Positions 15,173 through 23,536 of a stretch of DNA of 36,231 nucleotides are shown here, piece by piece. This DNA is from Pedobacter sp. ASV19 (GTDB lineage: Bacteria; Bacteroidota; Bacteroidia; Sphingobacteriales; Sphingobacteriaceae), in contig NZ_JAELTV010000022.1 of NCBI RefSeq assembly GCF_016429005.1, positions 1-36,231 on the forward strand, given 5' to 3'. The position numbers were made by a program, and so were the translations under genes. Under the pieces are notes generated by a model. The model did no database searches, was not told the DNA's origin, and worked only from the letters and a program-made list of their open reading frames with translations. The first letter of the stretch is position 1; each line of letters starts with the position of its first letter.

Positions 15173-17137
15173 ATGAACAGATTTTTCCAGGTCGCCTGTT
15201 TTATATGCTTTTGCACACCGCTTTATAGCCAGAATATGCCAGCACCAGGCAACAGTTCTTTCCCGGCAGAAACCGTAAATACAAGCCTGCCACCGGAAAT
15301 CGCTATTATTCCGGAACCCGTTCTGATGACCAAAAGTTCAGGGCATTTCATTTTACCGGAAAATGTAATGGTACAAGCTATGGCCACCCCGGAAATGAAG
15401 TTTGTAACAGATCATCTGCAGGAAAGAATATCTACAGCTACCGGCAGCTTCATATCTACCAGCAATAACGCAGCTTCGGCTATCATTAAGCTGGTCCTGA
15501 ATGAAAGAGCCAATACACAACTGGGGAAAGAAGGTTATCAGTTATCGGTAACACCAACACAAATTACCATGCGGGCAAACACAGAAACTGGGCTGTTCTA
15601 TGCAGTACAAACCTTGCTGCAATTGTTCCCGAAGGAAATTGAATCTAAAGACCTGGCCAAAGATGTACAATGGAAAGTGCCCTGTGTAGAAATTACAGAT
15701 TATCCACGTGTAGGCTGGAGAGGCCTTATGTTTGACGTGGCCCGTCATTTTTTTACTAAAAATGAGGTAAAGCAATACATCGATGCCATGTCAAAATATA
15801 AATACAATATTCTGCATTTGCATTTAACTGACGACGAAGGCTGGCGGCTGGAGATTAAAGGCTTGCCTAAACTGACTGAAGTTGGGGCCTGGAATGTTAA
15901 AAAAATAGGATCTTTTGGCGAATTTACTCCTCCGGCAGCAGATGAACCCAGAAACTATGGTGGCTTTTATACACAGGACGATATCAAAGAAATTATTCAG
16001 TATGCTAAAGAAAGATTTGTGAATATCCTTCCGGAAATAGATGTTCCGGGGCACAGTCTTTCCGTAATTGCTTCTTACCCTGAGTTGTCTTGTACACCGG
16101 GTGCAGAGAATTATAAAGTTCGTTCTGGCGAAAGGATCATGGACTGGTCACGGGGGGCGCCTCCGATTGCTTTAGTGGACAATACACTTTGTCCGGCCAA
16201 TGAAAAGGTTTACCAATTCCTCGATAGTGTGATTACGCAGGTAGCTGCCTTATTCCCTTTTGAATACATCCATATGGGCGGCGATGAAGCGCCCAAAAAT
16301 TACTGGGAAAAAACCCCGGCGATTGCAGATCTGATGAAAAGAGAGGGACTGAAAAGCATGCAGCAGGTTCAGGGTTATTTCGAAAAAAGGGTTCAAAAAA
16401 TTGTGGAATCCAAAGGAAAGAAATTTATGGGCTGGGATGAGATCATGGAAGATGACCTTTCTCCTGGCGCTGCGGTAATGAGCTGGAGAAGCGTCAATGC
16501 GGGTATTGATGCTTCGCTTAAAAAGCATGAAGTCGTAATGAGCCCTACCGCTTATGCTTACCTGGATTATATGCAAAGCGATGTTATTGCTGAACCTAAA
16601 GTTTACGCAAGCTTGCGCCTGAGCAAATCTTATGAATTTGATCCGATCCCTGCCGGGGCCAATCCTGAGTATATTAAAGGTGGTCAGGCCAATTTATGGA
16701 CTGAACAGGTCTACAACATCAGACAGGCAGAATACATGACCTGGCCAAGAGCATTTGCTATTGCGGAATCCGTTTGGTCTCCAAAAGAGAAGAAAAACTG
16801 GCCAGTGTTCTTTGCGAAAGTAGAACAACACTTTAAGCGTTTCGACATTGCTGAAACGAAATATGCGCCAAGTGTCTATGACCCCATATTTAAGGTCAGC
16901 AGATCAGCGGACAAACAGCTTCTGATTGATCTGAGCACCGAAGTGGAGGGTTTAGATATCTATTACAGCTTTGACAACTCTTACCCGGACAGGTTTTATC
17001 CTAAATACACGGACAAAATCACAGCGCCTAAAGATGCGACTTTACTAAGAGTGATTACTTACAGAGGGAAAGAACCTGTGGGCCGGATGTTAAATATGCC
17101 AATTGACGAGTTGAACAAAAGAGCAGGAAAGAAATAA
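15173..17137 (+). CDS. beta-N-acetylhexosaminidase, GH20
   Basis: The protein has 654 residues from the ATG at 15173, which opens a clear signal peptide (MNRFFQVACFICFCTPLYSQ); the in-frame ATG at 15140 and TTG at 15128 would bury it. Domains in order: a GH20b-type N-terminal domain (to about 160), the GH20 barrel beginning near YPRVGWRGLMFDVARHF, the catalytic Asp-Glu pair D371-E372 in HMGGDEAP, and a small C-terminal beta domain (YYSFDNSYPDRFYPKY) of the chitobiase C-terminal type. It removes terminal GlcNAc/GalNAc from chitin fragments, glycans or peptidoglycan pieces. The neighbouring dacB may point to cell-wall turnover, but that is only context. truA starts 4 nt after the stop. Confidence 0.94.
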   Translation: MNRFFQVACFICFCTPLYSQNMPAPGNSSFPAETVNTSLPPEIAIIPEPVLMTKSSGHFILPENVMVQAMATPEMKFVTDHLQERISTATGSFISTSNNAASAIIKLVLNERANTQLGKEGYQLSVTPTQITMRANTETGLFYAVQTLLQLFPKEIESKDLAKDVQWKVPCVEITDYPRVGWRGLMFDVARHFFTKNEVKQYIDAMSKYKYNILHLHLTDDEGWRLEIKGLPKLTEVGAWNVKKIGSFGEFTPPAADEPRNYGGFYTQDDIKEIIQYAKERFVNILPEIDVPGHSLSVIASYPELSCTPGAENYKVRSGERIMDWSRGAPPIALVDNTLCPANEKVYQFLDSVITQVAALFPFEYIHMGGDEAPKNYWEKTPAIADLMKREGLKSMQQVQGYFEKRVQKIVESKGKKFMGWDEIMEDDLSPGAAVMSWRSVNAGIDASLKKHEVVMSPTAYAYLDYMQSDVIAEPKVYASLRLSKSYEFDPIPAGANPEYIKGGQANLWTEQVYNIRQAEYMTWPRAFAIAESVWSPKEKKNWPVFFAKVEQHFKRFDIAETKYAPSVYDPIFKVSRSADKQLLIDLSTEVEGLDIYYSFDNSYPDRFYPKYTDKITAPKDATLLRVITYRGKEPVGRMLNMPIDELNKRAGKK

Positions 17138-17141
17138 GGTT

Positions 17142-17951
17142 TTGAGGTATTTTATTCATATAGGTTATCATGGGCTGCGGTATGGCGGCTGGCAAAAACA
17201 ACCTGGGGTTGCGAATGTACAAGGCGTTATTGAAACCGCACTAACTCAGATCTTAAAAACGCCCATATTTATCAATGGCTGTGGCCGTACGGATGCACAG
17301 GTACACGCCAGCCAGTTCTTTTTCCACATGGATGTGGAAAAAGAGTGGGATTTTGATCTGCAGTTCCGGCTCAATAAGCTCTTACCACATAGTATTGCTG
17401 TATTTGACATTTTTCCGGTAGATGACCAGAGGCACGCCCGTTTTGATGCAGTAATGAGGTCTTATGATTATTTTATTCATACTTATAAAAATCCTTTTCT
17501 ACACGGTCTGAGCTCTTTTTATCTGCTTAAAGACCTGGACCTGGACAAAATGAAGCAGGCCGCAGCATTGCTGCCTCAATATAACGACTACCGGGCATTT
17601 TGTACCAGTCCTGACAAATATGAACATACGATCTGTAATGTGATGTCAGCACGTTTAATGGCGGATGATAATGCTGACCGGATCAGGTTTCAGATCTCTT
17701 CAAACCGTTTTCTGGGTAAAATGATCCGGATCATTATGGGACAATTGTTAAAAATTGGCCGCGGTGTGGTGAGCCTGGATGAATTTGAGCACTACCTGAT
17801 CAGCAGGGAAACGCCTGAACTGATCACTCCTGCCCATCCTCAGGGACTTTACTTATCCCGCGTGGTTTATCCGTACCTCAATATCCCACCCAGAACTGCC
17901 TTTTCTACTATACTCCAGAATCAGGATGACACACTATGGAAATCGATTTAA
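17142..17951 (+). CDS. truA: tRNA pseudouridine(38-40) synthase TruA
   Basis: This 269-residue protein modifies uridines 38-40 in the tRNA anticodon arm. The start is a TTG at 17142-17144: the conserved first strand RYFIHIGYHG follows directly and no in-frame ATG occurs until far inside the domain. The catalytic aspartate is D51 in GRTDAQVHA; the usual GRTDAGVHA glycine is Gln here. Other family segments are present: MRSYDYFIHT, and NRFLGKMIRIIMGQLLKIGRG near 190. It begins only 4 nt after the hexosaminidase stop, so translation is probably coupled to it. Confidence 0.95.
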   Translation: MRYFIHIGYHGLRYGGWQKQPGVANVQGVIETALTQILKTPIFINGCGRTDAQVHASQFFFHMDVEKEWDFDLQFRLNKLLPHSIAVFDIFPVDDQRHARFDAVMRSYDYFIHTYKNPFLHGLSSFYLLKDLDLDKMKQAAALLPQYNDYRAFCTSPDKYEHTICNVMSARLMADDNADRIRFQISSNRFLGKMIRIIMGQLLKIGRGVVSLDEFEHYLISRETPELITPAHPQGLYLSRVVYPYLNIPPRTAFSTILQNQDDTLWKSI

Positions 17952-17976
17952 GCTTCTTATTTTAAGCAGATTAACC

Positions 17977-18008
17977 TTTGATAATATCAAAATATTTGTT
18001 TAACTTTA
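17977..18008 (+). promoter_or_regulatory. promoter of the DoxX-family gene
   Basis: TTTG (17977-17980) and TAACTTTA (18001-18008, one mismatch to TAnnTTTG) are 20 nt apart, matching the Bacteroidota promoter layout. The leader to the ATG at 18040 would be about 25-28 nt. Confidence 0.6.
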
Positions 18009-18039
18009 ATAGAGGACTTCGCTAAAATGAAGAAAATCC

Positions 18040-18495
18040 ATGAACGTTATTCATAAAATTGAACACTGGGGCGATATGCACAGAGCCAAATGGCTCGACA
18101 TTGTCAGAATTGCACTGGGCTTACTGATCTTTTTCAAAGGGATTGCGCTGATCAGCAATAACGCTGCTTCGCAGGAATTAATTCTTCAAAATAATGTTTA
18201 CGGATTTTCCGGTTTGATGGCCAGCCTTGCTATCCATATCGTGGCTTTTGTTCATCTTGTTGGCGGTTTATTGATCACCATTGGTCTGGTTACCCGTTTT
18301 GCAGCGGTAATCCAGATACCCATTTTATTATGTGCCATATTTTTTGTCAATATTTCCAGGGGCTTTTCTATGCTGAATTCAGAATTGTGGCTTTCCGTGA
18401 TTGTACTTCTATTACTCGTTTTATTTTGGGTGGTCGGTTCAGGACCTTTTTCAACCGATGCCTCTATGAAAAAAAGAGCGAGGGTTAAAGACTAG
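18040..18495 (+). CDS. DoxX family membrane protein
   Basis: The 151-residue protein has four predicted membrane helices (about 22-39, 55-75, 80-100 and 115-132) and the DoxX layout with WLDIVRIALGLLIFFKG at the first helix and HLVGGLLITIGLVTRFAA in the middle. The DoxX/SURF4-like family comprises small inner-membrane proteins, some linked to respiration or oxidative stress; most members, including this one, have no assigned reaction. Its 3' end overlaps the convergent aroK 3' end by 11 bp. Confidence 0.85.
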   Translation: MNVIHKIEHWGDMHRAKWLDIVRIALGLLIFFKGIALISNNAASQELILQNNVYGFSGLMASLAIHIVAFVHLVGGLLITIGLVTRFAAVIQIPILLCAIFFVNISRGFSMLNSELWLSVIVLLLLVLFWVVGSGPFSTDASMKKRARVKD

Positions 18496-18988
18496 GGATC
18501 AAGGATTCCAGAGACTCTGCTGTCAGACTGATGCCATTAACCACCAGGGAAGCTTTCCGATAATAGGGATTTCTTTCTTCAAGTTTCTGTGTAATAAAAC
18601 CAACAATCCCCTGTTCATCAAGATCTCTCAACAGCGGTCGCTTGGCTTTTCCGTTTTCCAGGCGTTTCGCCAGAGCCTCGGGCGACATTTCAATATAGAT
18701 GGTAAGGCCATTTACATTCATCCAGTCCATGTTGTCGAAATAGCAAGGTGTACCTCCACCCGTGGCTATAACTGAGTTTTCCTGGTAAGGAAAAGTTTTC
18801 AGTGTTTGGCTTTCGAGCTCCCGGAAGGCTGCTTCTCCATGTAGAGCAAAATAATTGCCCACGCTTGTACCAGCTTGTTTTTCGATTTCGTGATCCAGAT
18901 CTACCAGTTCATACCCCAGCCGCGCTGATAATTTTTTGGCCAGTGTGGTTTTTCCACAACCCATAAATCCTGTTAAGAATATCTTCAT
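18485..18988 (-). CDS. aroK: shikimate kinase
   Basis: The 167-residue protein has a P-loop GFMGCGKTT (7-15), the DLDHEIE segment that binds Mg and shikimate, FRELES and GGGTP in the substrate site, and the RPLLRD lid. It phosphorylates shikimate in the chorismate pathway. It is the last gene of a minus-strand group and starts 3 nt after the permease stop. No other aro gene is nearby. Confidence 0.95.
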   Translation of the reverse strand: MKIFLTGFMGCGKTTLAKKLSARLGYELVDLDHEIEKQAGTSVGNYFALHGEAAFRELESQTLKTFPYQENSVIATGGGTPCYFDNMDWMNVNGLTIYIEMSPEALAKRLENGKAKRPLLRDLDEQGIVGFITQKLEERNPYYRKASLVVNGISLTAESLESLIPSL

Positions 18989-18991
18989 TTT

Positions 18992-20047
18992 TTATACAAG
19001 CTTAACCCTTGGATCAACCAGGGCATATAATACATCTACTAAAATATTGATCACTACAAATATAAAAGCTATAAATAATATAGAGCCCATTACTACCGGA
19101 AAATCAGACATTTCCAACGCATTTACTGTTGCCCTACCCAATCCGTTATATCCAAAAATATATTCTACGAAAAAGGACCCGGCCAATAAGGAGGCAAACC
19201 AGCCAGAAACAGCTGTAATAACAGGATTGAGTGCATTTCTAAGGGCATGTTTATAGATAATGGTATGGCGAGATAAACCTTTGGCTCTTGCGGTCCGGAT
19301 ATAGTCCTGCGAGAGCACATCCAGCATAGTGCTTCTGGTGAGCTGGACAATAATGGCCAGCGGACGCAGAGCGAGGGCAAACATAGGCAGGATTAAATTC
19401 TTCCAGGTCATGACTTCCCCCTTAAAAGGATCATAGCTGTATAAACTGCCCGACATGTTTAATCCGGTGTAATCACTTAACACAAAACCAAACAACCAGG
19501 CAATGATAATACCGGCAAAAAAAGCTGGTGCAGAGATACCCAGAACGGCCAGGGCATTTGCAGTTTTATCTACCCAGGTATCTTTATAGAGTGCAGATAC
19601 CACCCCAAGCAGGATACCGGCTATGGTGGCTACAATCATGGCAGTTAGGGCAAGAATAAAAGTATTGGGTACCGTTTCTTTGAGTATAGCGGTTACATCC
19701 CGTTTGGTTTGATAGGAACGCCGCAGATATGGCCATTTGAGCACCGCTACCTCCGCACCTATCCGAGAGAGCTTAACATAATGGTATTTTTGCTGATTTT
19801 CTTCAGTGTATTTATGAAAAGAGAGTGGAGAAAGGTCATTGACGTACAGCAGAAATTGTTCTGGTTTGGACTTGTCCAGACCGAATTCCTTTCTTACGGC
19901 TTCCAGCGACTGTACATCAGACCGCTGCCCCATAGTCATCCGTGCGGGATCACCAGGTAAAATGTTAAACAATATGAAAACCACTACAACTACCCCTGCA
20001 ATGACTGCAAACCCATAAAGGAACTTTTTAAGGGCATATTGAAACAT
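18992..20047 (-). CDS. ABC transporter permease, DppB/OppB type
   Basis: The 351-residue integral membrane protein has the family start (first helix, then FNILPGDPARMTMG), a long non-membrane segment (about 40-125), and the permease core. The EAA-loop sequence RTARAKGLSRHTIIYKHALRNAL and the end VDVLYALVDPRVKLV are typical of peptide/nickel ABC permeases. It would be one of two pore subunits of an oligopeptide-type importer or related system. No DppC, ATPase or binding protein is encoded in this window, so partners must be elsewhere. It lies between the BT_3928-like gene (2-nt gap) and aroK. Confidence 0.9.
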   Translation of the reverse strand: MFQYALKKFLYGFAVIAGVVVVVFILFNILPGDPARMTMGQRSDVQSLEAVRKEFGLDKSKPEQFLLYVNDLSPLSFHKYTEENQQKYHYVKLSRIGAEVAVLKWPYLRRSYQTKRDVTAILKETVPNTFILALTAMIVATIAGILLGVVSALYKDTWVDKTANALAVLGISAPAFFAGIIIAWLFGFVLSDYTGLNMSGSLYSYDPFKGEVMTWKNLILPMFALALRPLAIIVQLTRSTMLDVLSQDYIRTARAKGLSRHTIIYKHALRNALNPVITAVSGWFASLLAGSFFVEYIFGYNGLGRATVNALEMSDFPVVMGSILFIAFIFVVINILVDVLYALVDPRVKLV

Positions 20048-20049
20048 GG

Positions 20050-21201
20050 TTATTTGCTGAAATATTGATCTGCCAGTGTATTAAATGAAGGGACATTATT
20101 GTAATGCCATTTGTTGATCACTACACCGTTCTTCAGCAGCAGAACTCCCGGATTGGCCCGCACCATACTTTTTAAAGGTACCGCATCGCCATAAAAAATC
20201 TCCGTGAATAATTTCATTCTTTTGCTCAGGGCATCTGCATCCTGTGCAGAATTGGAAGTAAGCAGTACGGTTCTGATGTTAAATTGTTCAGTCGCATTGA
20301 GTGCAAGCGCATTCAATTTAGCCAGCGCTTTTTCATTAACATCGTCCAGGTTATAAGCAACAATGATCAGGTTATAGTAAGGATTTTCTATCAGTTCCTT
20401 GGTGTAATTTGTTCCGGAGGCATCACTGATCACCAGATCTTTAATCTTAGGTTCATATCCTTTTTTAATCAGTTTTTTATCCGGCTCCCCAACAATCTCC
20501 CAGGTGGTGTCTTTCCAGATCTCTGTTTTCAGGTAATCTTTATCTGAAATGTCTTTCTTCTCTCCTGTTTTCTTGTTCTTCATGTGATACATCAGCTGAT
20601 ATTCATCCGGTGCAGCGCCTTCAGGGATCTTCATCAGTTCCGGCAGGTTTGCCCCTATCTTATAAGGCAAGAAATCCAGAACCGGCAAACAACTATAAGT
20701 ATAAACCGGAAAGATCAATGCGGCCACTATGATAACCGCAGAAACAGTTTTCTGTTGTGTTGCTTTTGTTAAAACAGGTTGTATACTTCCTCTATGTTTA
20801 TAAATAAAAACAATCAGGATCAGTAAAATGATGTCTTTACTAAAAGATTGCCATGGCGTTAAAGGAATGGCATCGCCAAAGCACCCACAGGAAGTGACCA
20901 CTTTAAATGCCGCCGAAACAAAGGTAAGGAAGGTGAAAAATATAATAATGGCAAGCAGACCTGTACCCACCTTTTTCCCCCAGAAGCCGAGCAGTAGCAA
21001 GGCCCCCAGAACAATTTCCAGGACACATAGAAAAACAGCGATCCCCGTTGCAATGCCACTTAAAAACGGAATGTGGAAAACTTCGAAGTATTCCTGGAGT
21101 TTATAACCAAATCCAAGTGGATCATTGGCCTTAATTAAACCAGAGAAGATAAACAGGATACCAACAAATATTCTTGAGAAGTTTAAAAAGATTTTGCTCA
21201 T
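20050..21201 (-). CDS. BT_3928-like DoxX/MauE membrane protein with thioredoxin-like C-terminus
   Basis: The 383-residue protein has two parts. The first half has DoxX/MauE-type helices starting with SRIFVGILFIFSGLIKANDPLG and a CGCFGD motif near residue 110. The second half begins after about residue 180, contains a strand-helix region (YYNLIIVAYNL, then helix, then TVLLTSN), and ends with GVLLLKNGVVINKWH like the last part of a thioredoxin fold, but without a CxxC pair. BT_3928 is the family name used in Bacteroidota annotation; its biochemical role is unknown. MauE relatives support disulfide handling during maturation of exported proteins, so an envelope redox role is a guess. It is tightly packed between DUF1599 and the permease. 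Confidence 0.85.
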   Translation of the reverse strand: MSKIFLNFSRIFVGILFIFSGLIKANDPLGFGYKLQEYFEVFHIPFLSGIATGIAVFLCVLEIVLGALLLLGFWGKKVGTGLLAIIIFFTFLTFVSAAFKVVTSCGCFGDAIPLTPWQSFSKDIILLILIVFIYKHRGSIQPVLTKATQQKTVSAVIIVAALIFPVYTYSCLPVLDFLPYKIGANLPELMKIPEGAAPDEYQLMYHMKNKKTGEKKDISDKDYLKTEIWKDTTWEIVGEPDKKLIKKGYEPKIKDLVISDASGTNYTKELIENPYYNLIIVAYNLDDVNEKALAKLNALALNATEQFNIRTVLLTSNSAQDADALSKRMKLFTEIFYGDAVPLKSMVRANPGVLLLKNGVVINKWHYNNVPSFNTLADQYFSK

Positions 21202-21203
21202 GG

Positions 21204-21746
21204 TTATTTAAGGTCTAATTTAATCAACGCAAAAACTGAATAGTTTAACATATCCTGATAATTGGCATTGATGCCCTCAGAAGCCAGCGTTTGTCCTTCA
21301 TTGTCTTCTATTTGTTTAACCCTTAAGATCTTCATCAGGATAAGATCTGTCAGGGAACTGATCCGCATATCTCTCCAGGCCTCACCATAGTCATGATTCT
21401 TGGCAAACATGAGGTCTTTGGTCGCCTGAACATACAGGTCATACAACTTTTCTACTTTACTGAATTCCAATTCATATGGATCCTCTTCTGTAAGCTCCAG
21501 CTGCATGAGTGCAATGACACAATAATTTACAATCCCAATATATTCTGAGGTGATATCTTCTCCTACCTTCGAAATTTTCTTCTCTTCCAGTGTCCGGATG
21601 CGCTGGGCTTTGATAAAGATCTGGTCTGTAATAGACGCCGGCCTAAGGATGCGCCAGGCTGTGCCATAATCTTTTGTTTTTTTTAAAAAAAGCGATTTAC
21701 AAACCGCAATTACTGAATCGTATTCTTGTGAAGTGTTTGCTGCCAA
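21204..21746 (-). CDS. DUF1599 (nucleotide modification associated domain 1-like) protein
   Basis: From a TTG start at 21744-21746 the protein has 180 residues, the usual family length; an open frame continues upstream to 21899 but would overlap the divergent folP gene. It contains two copies of the same roughly 65-residue unit: KDYGTAWRILRPASITDQI is repeated as HDYGEAWRDMRISSLTDLI about 90 residues later, each ending in a helix around YCVIALMQLEL or YSVFALIKLDL. The domain is all-alpha and has been linked by comparative genomics to nucleotide modification; no reaction is established. It is the first gene of the minus-strand group with the BT_3928-like gene, permease and aroK. Confidence 0.82.
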   Translation of the reverse strand: MAANTSQEYDSVIAVCKSLFLKKTKDYGTAWRILRPASITDQIFIKAQRIRTLEEKKISKVGEDITSEYIGIVNYCVIALMQLELTEEDPYELEFSKVEKLYDLYVQATKDLMFAKNHDYGEAWRDMRISSLTDLILMKILRVKQIEDNEGQTLASEGINANYQDMLNYSVFALIKLDLK

Positions 21747-21784
21747 AACAATTAAAATATTTAGTTTAAAGCTGTTTAATACTG

Positions 21785-21792
21785 TATTTTTG
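21785..21792 (+). promoter_or_regulatory. -7 promoter element for folP
   Basis: TATTTTTG matches TAnnTTTG exactly and ends 9 nt before the folP ATG, so the leader would be only a few nucleotides. It lies in the 55-bp space shared with the divergent DUF1599 gene. No exact -33 TTTG is visible. Confidence 0.5.
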
Positions 21793-21801
21793 TACCAAAC
21801 A

Positions 21802-22659
21802 ATGGCTAAAGATACATTTTTAAACCGAAAGCACACATTAAACCTGCAAGGGCAACTGCTGGATCTGACCAGTCCTTGCGTGATGGGAATATTGAACATT
21901 ACTCCGGATTCCTTTTACGGGGAAAGCAGAAATTTCAGCATAGATGATGCCTTGCTCAGAACAGAGAAATACCTTCAGGAGGGCGCTTCTTTTATTGACA
22001 TCGGTGGTTATTCTTCCAGGCCTGGTGCCAAAGATGTCAGTGCACAGCAAGAGGTAGACCGGGTAGTACCCGTAGTTGAAGCTATTTGTAAACAATTTCC
22101 CCAGGCATTTTTGTCCATAGATACTTTTCGTGCGGAAGTAGCTAAAAAAAGTATTGAAGCTGGTGCCCATATCATTAATGATATTTCGGCGGGTGAACTG
22201 GATCCTAATATGTTCAATACAGTGGCTCAGTTGAATGTTCCGTATATCCTGATGCACATGAAAGGCACACCGCAAAACATGCAGTTATCCCCAAGTTATC
22301 AACATGTAACTCTCGATGTTGTGGATTACTTTGTGGATAAGGTGGAAAAGTTAAAAAAACTAGGCGTAAAAGACCTGATCCTGGACCCGGGTTTTGGTTT
22401 TGCTAAAAGTCCAAAGCACAATTATCAGCTGCTCCGGGAAATGGAAGATCTTCATCTTTTTGGATTACCGCTCCTGGTAGGCTTTTCCAGGAAGTCTATG
22501 GTTTACAAGGCACTGGATACCACTCCTGCAGAGGCCCTGAATGGAACCACAGTACTTCATACCCTCTCTTTGCTCAAAGGCGCAAAGATACTCCGTGCGC
22601 ACGATGTACGTGAGGCCCGGGAATGCATTATCCTTGTTGAAAAAATGCAACAGGCCTGA
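21802..22659 (+). CDS. folP: dihydropteroate synthase
   Basis: The protein has 285 residues from the ATG at 21802; an earlier in-frame start at 21733 overlaps the DUF1599 gene and lacks family similarity. Characteristic segments are present: GILNITPDSFYGESR (pterin loop 1), DIGGYSSRPGAKDVS (loop 2), ILDPGFGFAKSPKHN, and LLVGFSRKSM with the Lys that binds p-aminobenzoate. It joins p-aminobenzoate to the pterin diphosphate in folate synthesis and is the sulfonamide target. cdaA follows after 32 nt and is probably co-transcribed. Confidence 0.96.
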   Translation: MAKDTFLNRKHTLNLQGQLLDLTSPCVMGILNITPDSFYGESRNFSIDDALLRTEKYLQEGASFIDIGGYSSRPGAKDVSAQQEVDRVVPVVEAICKQFPQAFLSIDTFRAEVAKKSIEAGAHIINDISAGELDPNMFNTVAQLNVPYILMHMKGTPQNMQLSPSYQHVTLDVVDYFVDKVEKLKKLGVKDLILDPGFGFAKSPKHNYQLLREMEDLHLFGLPLLVGFSRKSMVYKALDTTPAEALNGTTVLHTLSLLKGAKILRAHDVREARECIILVEKMQQA

Positions 22660-22691
22660 TGCTTGTCTAAAAATTCACTAACTTGTCAACA

Positions 22692-23483
22692 ATGAAAGGT
22701 TTTGACTTCGATTTTTTAAAAATAACCCCTACCGATGTTATCGACATCATTTTTGTCGCGCTGCTGATCTATTACGTCTATAGTCTGATCAAAAATACAC
22801 TTGCAGTGAATTTATTACTGGGGATGCTGATCATTTTATTGCTGTATTACGTGGTAGATGCACTACATATGAGATTGTTGTCTACGATTATCAACAAATT
22901 TATGAGTGTGGGGATCATTGCATTGATTGTGATCTTCCAGCCTGAGATCAGGCGGTTTTTATTGCTGATTGGAAAGAACACTTTTCTACAGAAAAATAAA
23001 GCCTGGTGGGGTTATCTTTTTGGCAATAAAGAGATTGAAAGAGATAATCTGGCGCGGATTAAACCGATTATTGATGCATGCAAGAGTATGAAAAAGTCGA
23101 GAACTGGTGCATTGATTGTCTTTGTGAAGTTTTATGATGACCAGCTTTTTGCCAACAGCTGTGAAATTATAGATTCCAAAATTTCTAAACGCTTACTGGA
23201 AAGCATCTTCCAAAAGAACAGTCCGCTCCATGATGGCGCAGTGGTGATTGCTGAAAACAAAATAAAGAGTGCCAGTTGTATCCTTCCTTTAACGGATAAT
23301 GATAATCTCCCCCCTCAGTTTGGTTTGCGCCACAGGGCAGGGATTGGTATTTCGGAAAATACAGATGCAGTAGCAGTTATTGTTTCTGAGGAGACTGGTG
23401 AGATTGCCTATGCAAAGCAGGGAAGAGTAAGAATGAATGTTTCCTTTGGTGAGCTGGAGAAACTCCTGAATAAGGATTTTTAG
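22692..23483 (+). CDS. cdaA: diadenylate cyclase CdaA (c-di-AMP synthase)
   Basis: The protein has 263 residues from the ATG at 22692 (a TTG nine bases earlier is also possible). Three membrane helices (about 16-34, 38-55 and 72-85) are followed by a DAC catalytic domain with both hallmark motifs, DGA at 181-183 (PLHDGAVVI) and RHR at 213-215 (GLRHRAGIG). It makes cyclic di-AMP from two ATP, a signal linked to potassium balance, osmotic control and cell-wall homeostasis. The Firmicutes partners CdaR and GlmM are not beside it; here it follows folP. Confidence 0.95.
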   Translation: MKGFDFDFLKITPTDVIDIIFVALLIYYVYSLIKNTLAVNLLLGMLIILLLYYVVDALHMRLLSTIINKFMSVGIIALIVIFQPEIRRFLLLIGKNTFLQKNKAWWGYLFGNKEIERDNLARIKPIIDACKSMKKSRTGALIVFVKFYDDQLFANSCEIIDSKISKRLLESIFQKNSPLHDGAVVIAENKIKSASCILPLTDNDNLPPQFGLRHRAGIGISENTDAVAVIVSEETGEIAYAKQGRVRMNVSFGELEKLLNKDF

Positions 23484-23536
23484 CGACCACACTGTCTGAA
23501 ATCTTTATTATATTGGTATAACCAAATCAAAATCTA

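Noticed and set aside
21747-21899. N-terminal extension of the DUF1599 gene
   Set aside because: It would run through the folP start region and coding sequence; family length and the first DUF1599 unit fit the TTG start at 21746.
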